Both the position numbers and the translations under genes were made by a program. Under the pieces are notes generated by a model. It searched no databases, had not been told where the DNA came from, and saw only the letters and a program-made list of their open reading frames with translations. Below, one piece after another: positions 56,065 through 64,000 of a stretch of 64,000 nucleotides of DNA; positions within the stretch are counted from its first letter, which is position 1; every line of letters begins with the position of its first letter. The stretch comes from Chlorops oryzae. Taxonomy: Eukaryota > Arthropoda > Insecta > Diptera > Chloropidae. The DNA lies in NCBI GenBank assembly GCA_020466095.1, contig CM035808.1, forward strand, positions 75,432,110 through 75,496,109, written 5' to 3'.

Positions 56065-57578
56065 CTATGCATCAACATGTTATTATTTAACAATACCTAA
56101 ACTTTTATTTTTTCTTGCTACATTTGTCTACATACTAATGCAAAAGTCGATAATAAATAACGAAAATTAAAAGAAATATTGGGATTTAAAAATAAAAAGT
56201 CGTAGAATAGCATGGGAAACAACAACCATGCCACGCTCTCTTTCATTGGTGTCGTCATTTTCGCTTTGCGAGAGAATGCTTCAAAATAGCGGTAACCGAA
56301 GTGGTACTATCTTGTTTTTCTGATATCATCTGTTCCACCGTTCCAGCCCACATTTATACACACAGACATTTTTAGTTTTTGCATTTGCCTCTGATATATT
56401 TACATTGTTTTGTTTGTATATCCGCAGCACTCGAGTTTAACTCGAGTTTGATTGCTTTTTTTGGATCAGTTTGGGTACAACATACCCGAAATGAGAATCT
56501 GAATAAATTTACAACAAAGTTTGAGTGGGTACTTGAACTTGAAGCCAGGGTGTTTGAACAGAATCGAGCTCACTGAAAGCAGCTCTCTGTTCCTGGTTAA
56601 GGTGTCTCTGTAGGCAAATTTAAAATGCCACTTCTAATGCCCTCTTTAAGGAACAACGGGCGAATTTACCACCATATCACATTAATACCCTTTGCATCCA
56701 CATCGATGTGCAAAAAATTGTACTCTGCGTCCACCAGAGCCATAAGTTCGATTTCATTTTGCTTTTTGTAATTAAACTTTGCTTCCACGATTAGTTGGAG
56801 CAATAACTTTTTGTTTACTTTTTTTTATTGAATCTCACTTTAAATATGAACTAACAATAAGTTTTCAAATCTTAATTCTAAATAAATCTTACCTACTTAT
56901 AACGCATATAAAGTATAAAGTAGTATTTCGATATGACCAAGTTGACGGGTGACTTATACACAAGATCTACAGCGATGAGTCGAACGCGTAAACGAGTGCT
57001 TTGCAACGGGTGGCTATTGCCGCAGCTGACAATCGTCGTCGCGAAGTAATCGGTTCCACGGGTTGGCATCGACCACTTCTATAAGCGGGCCCGGGAATTC
57101 CTTAAAATGTAGCGGTCGGACGAGCAACCCTTCGTAGTCTGGAACTCGAAGCAGTAAAGGCTAAGGACCTAGCCATTTCGTTGGGATGATGAATTAGACG
57201 CTCTGTGTAGGCTGATTTCAGGCGTACTACTTCATCCCTTACAATCGGTATTTCCCGGTCTCGGTGGATATTTACGTTGCGTATATACCAAGGTGCACCT
57301 ATAATTACACGAAGAATTTTTTATTGTAATTTTTAAAGGCGATTTTAAGGGTGGGCGTGTGCCTCTTTCGAGAGTAAACGTCACGTGCTTACTTATTTGT
57401 TCGTTTATTTTGATGCGCCATATCGCAAGCCATTTTCGATTACTTTCAAGTGTGATTACAGATTTTGAGAGGTAGAAATCTCGCTTTGCTGACGGCTTCG
57501 TATAGCTGTATCGTCGGCAAGAGTAGAAATTATAAGGTTACTGTTGCAAGAGTAGAAATTATAAGGTTACTGTTTACA

Positions 57579-58398
57579 TAGGGTGGCCAGACGTCCTTAT
57601 TTCCCAGGACATGTTCTGTTTTCGCACTGCTTGTCCTGGTGTCTTGTTTTTTTCTGAAATGTCCTGTTTTTTTTTGTCGCGAAGCAAAAACAGGGTTCGG
57701 AAATCATTTTTTTGTACCTACAAGAATAGCGCTTGCGCACTGTAAGCATCAGATGGAGACTTTTGATTCGACACGCTCAGACCCTTAACGCTGCGTTCCA
57801 AAACTCAACTAACCTCGACCAGGTTCAACTCACGCAGGTTTTTATTGGTTTTAAATTCCTGCGCGAGTTGAACTCGGTCGAGTTTTGAAATGTTTTGAAA
57901 CGCACACTTGGTAGTTTGGTGCTTTTTTGCTGCTATGCTTGTACCAACGTGAATTTGATAAGCAAATTCGGTAGTTCATTGAAGTATTCTTTTTAAAATT
58001 TCTTATTAAAACCTACAATGATTGAATGATAACTCACAATTCTGGAAGTAGTGTGTTTTTTCGGGAAAAGTTTTTTTGCACATCGTATAAGTTGTATAAT
58101 ATAATTGTAATTGTACTTATGCGCTTCTATATCTAATTGTACTCAACTTTTAACAGCACGCATGTAAAATTATTACCAGCAATAAAATGTACATTTACTA
58201 CATAAATTTATTGCTGTTTATTCGTCTCACAAGTCAACTGCAGGGAGAGGAGAGCCATCTGCAATAGTCTGAATTACTTCACATTCATGAATGTGAGTTT
58301 ACCTATCATACGTAATTGCGAAATGGTTTTTTGATCTCTCTAAAAAAGAGGTCATCCGGCCTGTTCCGATTTTTCATTGTGCAGATCTGGCCACCCTA
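57579..58398. mobile_element. hAT-like MITE copy B (complete, 820 bp)
   Basis: Ends TAGGGTGGCCAGA and TCTGGCCACCCTA form a 13-bp perfect TIR, flanked by GTTTACA at 57572-57578 and 58399-58405. It includes the conserved hairpin and the empty foldback site. No ORF. Confidence 0.75.
57813..57883. repeat. Conserved hairpin in MITE copy B
   Basis: CCTCGACCAGGTTCAACTCA pairs with TGCGCGAGTTGAACTCGGTC around a loop of about 20 nt. Confidence 0.65.
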
Positions 58399-58399
58399 G

Positions 58400-58879
58400 T
58401 TTACAGAGAAATCCGCTGTGTACAGTAAGTAGAGGAATGGTCCAAGAACACTCCGTTGCGGCACTCCTGCTCTTATTTCTTTATTTTGGGTAATATGGTC
58501 TAAAAATTTAGCTTAAAAGACAATATTGGTTAAGTATCATGTAAGAATCCCTTGAAAGAAGGAGGTAGGAGAGATTTTACTTTATTTATAAGTCCTTCGT
58601 ACCAAACCATATCAAATGCCTGAGCTTTATCCAAAAAGACAGCAGAGCAGTTTTCTTTATATTCCAAAGCTTTTCGTATATCATTCGTTATGCGATTAAC
58701 GTGCTCTATAGTACCATGATTTTTACGGAAACCGAGCTAGTGATTTAGAAAAATATTATTTTCTGATCTAAATGGAGTCAACTTGAAGAGCAGTGTTTTT
58801 GCAAAAAGTTTTGAAATGCATGGAAGAGCAATAATTAAAAAAGTTTTGCCATCAGCAATTTGGAAAGTTTCATTTCTTG
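58400..58879 (-). pseudogene. Non-LTR (Jockey-like) reverse transcriptase remnant, copy B
   Basis: The minus strand reads LGFRKNHGTIEHVNRITND, ALEYKENCSAVFLDKAQAFD, VWYEGLINKVKSLLP and RNGVFLDHSSTYC. These match the fingers, catalytic motif A (AVFLDxxxAFD) and the decayed GVPQGSVLGPLLY block of Jockey-like RTs. Stops at several points make it dead. Orientation is opposite to the gag-like remnant in the same segment, so they may come from two insertions. Confidence 0.65.
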
Positions 58880-59578
58880 CATTATCATTCAGGGCTTAGT
58901 GTCAATGCAGATTTATTTAAATTTTCACTAATTTCTTAATGCCAATGCATTCTTATTTTCATTATCAATAAGTATTTAATGGTAATGCAATCTCAATTGC
59001 ATTGCCATTAAATCTTTAATGACTATGAGAAAACTTTGCACTAAACTAAATCTCAAAAAAAATTACAAATTGCAAATGAGATTGCATTACCATTAAATAC
59101 TTATTCATAATGAAAATAAGAATGGTTTGGCATTAAGAGTTTAGTGAAAATTGAAAAAAAAACTGTATTGGCACTTAGCCTTGAATGATAATGCATTTTT
59201 TTTTTACATTTTCAATAAGCCTTAAATGATAATGAAATTTCTTGAACATTATCACTAACTGTAAATTAGTAATGCAAAATTAATGGTAATGCAAAGTGCT
59301 CAACTTTGCTTCCGGGGGCTCAAAAGTTTGGTATTTATCAAAAACTTTCGTGTGAAAAATTTGATGAAGATTAAGCAAAGTTTAGAGGCGCAATGACCTC
59401 AAAGATAGAAAATTCGTATTTTGAAATTTTCAAAAAGCCATATTTTAAGAACAAATATTCCTAGCTTCCTCCAATGTTTTAAGGGCCTGAAAAATTTTCG
59501 AAGCTGCAACTTTCTTCTATAAGTCACAGAGCTCTATCTCTACACATAAAAAAATTTCTTTAACAAAAACTGTTTTTG
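58880..59578 (+). repeat. Fragments of the AT-rich repeat module
   Basis: 58880-59060 matches about 15551-15740, and 59073-59578 matches 17587-18094. The two parts are joined directly, so this is a rearranged or deleted third copy of the module. Confidence 0.7.
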
Positions 59579-61566
59579 GAAAGAAAAACGTTTTTTGCAT
59601 TTTTTGGGTTAATCTTATCTCTGACCGAAAAAACATCAATCATCAGTTTCACTTATTTTCAAAGAAGGAAACTTTTTCACCTTATCCATGAATCTTTATC
59701 TCAACTAGGTAATGGACTTACCATAGAAAAATTGGGAATAACTTTTCTCTGTCCTCAACGGGACTAATTCCCATCTGAGAAAGACGATAATGATGCCGGA
59801 CTTATTATTTCTAAGTAAGGAATCATTTTTGATTGTTTATCATACTGAAGTACTCTAAATGCTTAATATAGCTTACATTTAAAGTTTATCATATTTCATG
59901 TTGGTGGAAATTCATGAAAACGCCATTGCTCAAGCTCGCCTTCTAACATATGATTCTATAAATAATTAAAAAAACCAAACGAGCAATACCTGGTTGAAAA
60001 TAAATACCTTTCTCATTTGGAAGCATCTTGAGGAGCGCAAATGTCCATTACGAAGCAAGAAAACTTTGACACGCAGTTCGAAATAGCTCAGGCTTAAACT
60101 ATTTATGTTTCTTTATATTTTTCAAGCTTATAAAGGGTCCCGTTTTGTACATTTGTGCTTCTTAAGATGCTCCAACACTTAAATCCTTTTTGAAAAAATC
60201 GCCATGCCCATTTTATTTTGACGAACTATAAAATTTTCAACACATGTGATAGGTAAGCATTGAAAATACGTATTTCAAAAATTTGTTAACTAAGGGAATA
60301 CGAAATATGTCTCCAATGCCAAATAGCCCCAAATCAAAAATGAAAATGGCTTTTTGGGGCTATTTTTCTTTACAAGAAAATGACTCAAAATCAAAAATGA
60401 AATTCGGCCGCAAAAAAAAAACCAAAAAGCCCCACAAAATGTTTAGGAAATGAAATGAAAAATGGCCCAATTTAGGGATTTTTTTGCACAATACAATATT
60501 GCCCCGCTTTGAAAAATGAAAAAAAGTCCTCTAGGTTGGGCTTATTAGGCATTATAAAAATGGCACCAAATGAGGAAATTAAAAAAGGCCCGAAAGTTCA
60601 CGTAGTTTCGAATAATGCAAAATGGAGCCTGTTTTAAAATTTCTCGTTCAGAAGAATGATAAATCTTCCTAATATATTCGTTTGAAAATCCTTGCTTTTT
60701 TCCCGAAAATCGGTGGTGACTCTTCAAAGCCCATTTCGAGAGTGGGACTTTTTGACAAAATAATTCACCTTTTGGTATCAAAAACTTTCAATTCAGCTCT
60801 CGGCTTTTTTAACATATTGAATCAAAAAAATATTTCAAATTTTGACGTTTGTTTTTTATGTAAAATATATAAATGCGCCCTTAACATAACACGAAGTACT
60901 TAATGGACTACAATATACCCGAAACACTCGGTGTCGAGGGTTTATTGCGCTTGTTAGTTTGTGCTTACACTAGACCGTTTGTTATTAGAGGTGATTTAAT
61001 GGGCGCGCTAGGGCTCTGATATATGAATAACATTTTGTATGGGATTCAGTGCGGCCATCCCCTGCTTATGATTTTTTATTTTTTTGTTTTATTTTAGAAT
61101 ATGCGAGAAACGCCCTAAGAACGTAACTTTTTATAGAATAGATTGATCTTTCTTTTAAGACCTACAACAACAAAATCGGTTTATACTGGGCCGACCTGGG
61201 ACGTCTTTAAATCAAAATTTTAAGGTATTTAAAAGATACATCCGCTTGGAGGCCCTTGGTTGCCACTGGAAAAATAATTATTGAATTTGCTATGCATATT
61301 CGAAAAATATACAAAACGAGCCTTCAAACGAGTCTAATATCAAGAATATTTCATTATTTTTTGTAATATTTTAATAATCTGTATAAATTACAACCATTTT
61401 TTTTTAAACAGATTTTTGGGTTTCGCCTTTTAACAGGTCGAAAAATGGGTATGGTATAAAAAAAAAAAATCTTTGATTTAAGTGCCGAGGACCATAATGT
61501 ATGTCGAACTTTTTTGAGACTATAATTACGAAAATCCGTTAACGTTATCTATTCATAATTTAATAA
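59579..61566. other. No gene recognised
   Basis: AT-rich sequence with stops in all frames. Around 60325-60460, GCCCCAAATCAAAAATGAAA and GGCTTTTTGGGGC form an imperfect palindrome with several related GCCCC/GGGGC stretches nearby. Nothing else assignable. Confidence 0.4.
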
Positions 61567-62144
61567 CGCAATGCTACAAATAAAATTTTTTTCATACACT
61601 TTTTTTCGAATGGTTATTTTTTGTTAGCTTAGGTCTCCCTCATTCAAAAAAGGTCATTGGTTTGATGGATTTAAGTAGCGTTTTCGAGATATGGCCCAAA
61701 ATGTTAAAAAAGTAAATTTTCTCTACTTTGCCCCATATTTAGGGCCATAACTCAATTACTGTATAAAATAACCAAGCAGATAGACCTAATTTGGAAAGAT
61801 AGGGACCGTACGCAAACTTTAAGTGCCCAAACGCCACCCTACGACTCTAATTGTGACTTCTATGAGGTCAGAAGGGCGTTTAGGCACTTAAAATTTGCGT
61901 ACGGTCTCTACCTTTCCAAATAAGGTCTATTAAATTAAATTTGCACACGGTCTCCACCTTTCCAAATTAGGTCTATCCGCTTAGCTATCTTATACTTAGC
62001 TAAATTTACTTTTTTCATATTTTGAGCAATATCTTGGAAACGCTTCTGAAATCCATCAAACCAGTGACCTTTTTGGAATGAGGAAGACTTAAGCTAACAT
62101 ACAATAACCATTAGAAAAAAATGTCGAAACGCTGTAGCATTGTG
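61567..62144. mobile_element. Palindromic MITE, copy 3, with an inner palindrome
   Basis: Left end CGCAATGCTACA, right end TGTAGCATTGTG. Outer arms match copies 1 and 2. The centre is enlarged by a second inverted repeat (GACCGTACGCAAACTTTAAG near 61804, mirrored near 61890-61905) that copies 1 and 2 lack. Confidence 0.6.
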
Positions 62145-62440
62145 TAATTAAAACAAAAAAAATTTCTTAGTACCTTTTGGCTGGTGAAACAAACGAAATA
62201 AACCTCTATTGACGGTTGACGACAACCGAAATACACCTCCGTTGGTTTCCCAATAAATTTAAAATTTGACTGTAGGCGTATGTGTGTGTATGTTTATTTC
62301 TCTGGAAGTTTGACAAGTATACAAATTTACAACGGGGTTTCTGTTTCCGATTCACAATGACAATTGACGTGATGTCCTTAAACTAAAGTTGTCACTATCT
62401 CTCTAACAATCGATGCAAGGTGGCGATGCAAACATCTTTA
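62145..62440. other. No gene recognised
   Basis: Two loosely similar short stretches (GAAATAAACCTCTATTGACGG and GAAATACACCTCCGTTGG) lie near 62194 and 62229. No coding signal. Confidence 0.35.
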
Positions 62441-62449
62441 AATTAGTCG

Positions 62450-64000
62450 ATATATGTTATATGCAACACGTATTTCCATCTAAATTATATTGTGTTTGTT
62501 TTGGTCGCAGCAACATTTCACACCACGTGAAGGTACATCCTTTGCTGGAGCAACAGAAATTATTATTCCCCGTTTCCACTGACTCCTCGAAAGATCTTCA
62601 TCTCAAATCAAAACCACCTATCCATTTTGTACGTCGAGTAAGTGTCGGCAAATGTTCTCTTACCCATGGCCGCTAGAAAGTATTTTTTAACTGCTGACTA
62701 ATTCAATACTGTTTACGCGGACAAGTCATTTCATCGCCAAGCGTTTGCGTCGAGTTTCTGCTCCTAAGAAGAAAATGGTTCGGCGTCAATGGATCCAATT
62801 CAGGTCCCGCTTCTGGCAGGTGTGTCCTGTGGTACCTCTTCCTTAAGAGTTTACGCCAATACACGCTTCACCGATCGAATCAACCGCTCCCAACATGCTT
62901 AACTGCTAGGATTACCCGGACAATTATATTCCCATTTAATTCCCTTGGAGCACATTTTATTTTGCAGATATTCCATGTCAATAAGATCACTCTATTGTCG
63001 TTATTCACCATCGGTCCCGACGAAACAGGTACCCATAACAGACCTGAACTTAACAGGAATTCCTCGGCGGTTGACGAAATTCCGTATACACAAAATACAT
63101 GTATCGGTGGACAGGTTGACGGCCAACTCAATTTGTATAGCTCTGTTTGTCATACATATAGGCAAAGCGGCCCATATTTTTTCTTGTTTACGTCCCAATG
63201 CCACTTACATTGGTCCGAAATAATCCAACCCAGTAAAGGTAAAGGGTCTTAAGTAAGGACTAACTCTGTCGGAAGGCAACTGACCCATAATTGTTGGCTT
63301 GGGCACCGCTCGATCATTTTTCCATTTTTGACATTTGTTTTTTGCATGCTTAACTGCGACGCGTTGTTGAGGGATCCAGTGTCTTCGTCTTATTTCGTTA
63401 ACAATTAGTTCTTCATTTTGGTGGTGCAACCTTAAATGAAACCACGAGTTTGGTGGAGGCGCGGCATTTTGGAAAACTAACGGGATGACGTGCAGTCTCG
63501 GGCAAGCAAATAGCATAATCGTGTCTTTCAAAAACACAAAGCAGACCGTCACCATTTAAGCGCGGCATCAGAGTTATACGTCGCTATCCCCCGCCACCAT
63601 GCCATCGGCACGCAGCTGATAAATTTCCTGGCCGTAAACTTCACGTAGCACCATTTGAAATTAGGCCACCTCCGCCGTTTGTAGGTCTTCAGTTGTAAGG
63701 GGACGTCCCCCTGACAGGCGTCCATTTTTTTTTTTGATGAATGACGTAAGCCGGCCTCATAACCCAAGCGAGGATTCTCTCGAGCCGAAGAAAGCGTGAA
63801 CATGCACCAAATTCTATAATATGCTTGACGGGTGTTATTATGCAGTAACGTCGTTTTTCTTCTCCGCCTCTTTGGGGACACCGATCATGCTATGCATCGC
63901 CCACTTACTATCATCACTTCTCAGAAATGCTGGTCCCCTTACCCGCTCGTTTTCCACGTCATACTCTTTTGGGCATTTGGTCTGTATTGCGGCGTCCATG
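62450..64000 (-). pseudogene. Pao-like pol remnant (RNase H-integrase linker, integrase, DUF5641)
   Basis: Reading the minus strand from the window edge: VRGPAFLRSDDSKWAM, FLRLERILAWVMRPA, LTTEDLQTAEV and LREVYGQEIYQLRADG (linker after RNase H). Then the integrase zinc region with NEIRRRHWIPQQRVAVKHAK, the core start TFTGLDYFGPM (near 63210), NLSTDTCILCIRNFVNRRG, GIKWEYNCPGNPS, WERLIRSVKRVLA, and the DUF5641 blocks DPLTPNHFLLRS and WVREHLPTLTRRTKW (near 62675). The second catalytic block has decayed (FRSVMGTCFVG where FRSDNG is expected). Frames change and stops occur throughout. It is more Pao-like than the other BEL elements here, and continues past 64000. Confidence 0.7.

Larger units (their letters stand above)
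53773..58879. repeat. Segmental repeat copy B (matches 964-14284)
   Basis: Collinear with copy A from GTGAGATAATTGTGTCTG to GGAAAGTTTCATTTCTTG. It lacks the 8.5-kb foldback and shows the empty site ACCTATCATACG near 58307. It has an extra 310-bp stretch at 56937-57246 (GC-richer, no ORF recognised) and a 30-bp tandem duplication near 57514-57570. Stretches 54860-55180 and 56065-56936 hold only shared non-coding repeat sequence. Confidence 0.85.

Noticed and set aside
62413..62676. 87-codon plus-strand frame as a gene
   Set aside because: The opposite strand reads the BEL DUF5641 block WVREHLPTLTRRTKW, so the plus frame is a shadow.

Overview
This is eukaryotic DNA, almost certainly from an insect and probably a fly. 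It is AT-rich, with no operons, no bacterial genes and no host gene I can support. Nearly everything recognisable is transposable-element sequence: BEL/Pao retrotransposons (two with envelope-like domains), a Ty3/gypsy element primed by a tRNA-Ser-type primer-binding site, Jockey-like non-LTR fragments, foldback elements and several short terminal-inverted-repeat (TIR) elements, nested several layers deep. It looks like heterochromatin or another repeat-rich block.

Layout. 1-963: part of a gypsy-type LTR ('family G') split by a 417-bp MITE with TAA target duplications. 964-14284: copy A of a segment repeated at 53773-58879 (copy B). Both copies hold an unidentified minus-strand ORF pair, a Jockey-like gag remnant, a palindromic MITE, a hAT-like MITE and a Jockey-like RT remnant. 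Copy A is split by an 8.5-kb foldback element (5173-13720) flanked by a perfect 9-bp duplication; copy B shows the uninterrupted site. One foldback arm carries a further 1.57-kb palindromic element (9882-11455) with 60-bp tandem repeats and a tRNA-like Pol III module. 14950-26757: a BEL/Pao-derived block with LTR-like modules, a leader and a Gag-protease ORF, folded into a 9.7-kb inverted repeat with a 696-bp loop. 26760-29560: a non-LTR RT remnant, a third hAT-like MITE fragment and unassigned sequence.

29850-34304: a decayed gypsy pol (30393-32040), a Ulp1/C48-like cysteine-protease reading frame (32016-32699), a polypurine tract and a 3' family-G LTR. 34340-35054 and 53310-53625: the two halves of a minus-strand family-G LTR, plus primer site and pol scrap. 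They were split by an 18.3-kb insertion (35055-53309) flanked by the 5-bp duplication ATAGT. That insertion holds two BEL elements in tandem, each with gag, protease, RT, RNase H, integrase and an envelope-like C-terminus. The first is interrupted in RNase H by a 1.9-kb TIR element; the second lacks its 5' LTR and gag start. 58880-62150: repeat fragments, unassigned AT-rich DNA and a third palindromic MITE. 62450-64000: a decayed Pao-like integrase region on the minus strand, running off the window.

No genes work together here as a pathway. What can be read is an order of events: gypsy LTRs first, BEL elements inserted into one of them, DNA elements inserted into those, and foldbacks inserted into older repeats. 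The best leads are the Ulp1-like protease behind gypsy pol, the giant foldback with its empty paralogous site, and the BEL tandem sharing one target duplication.
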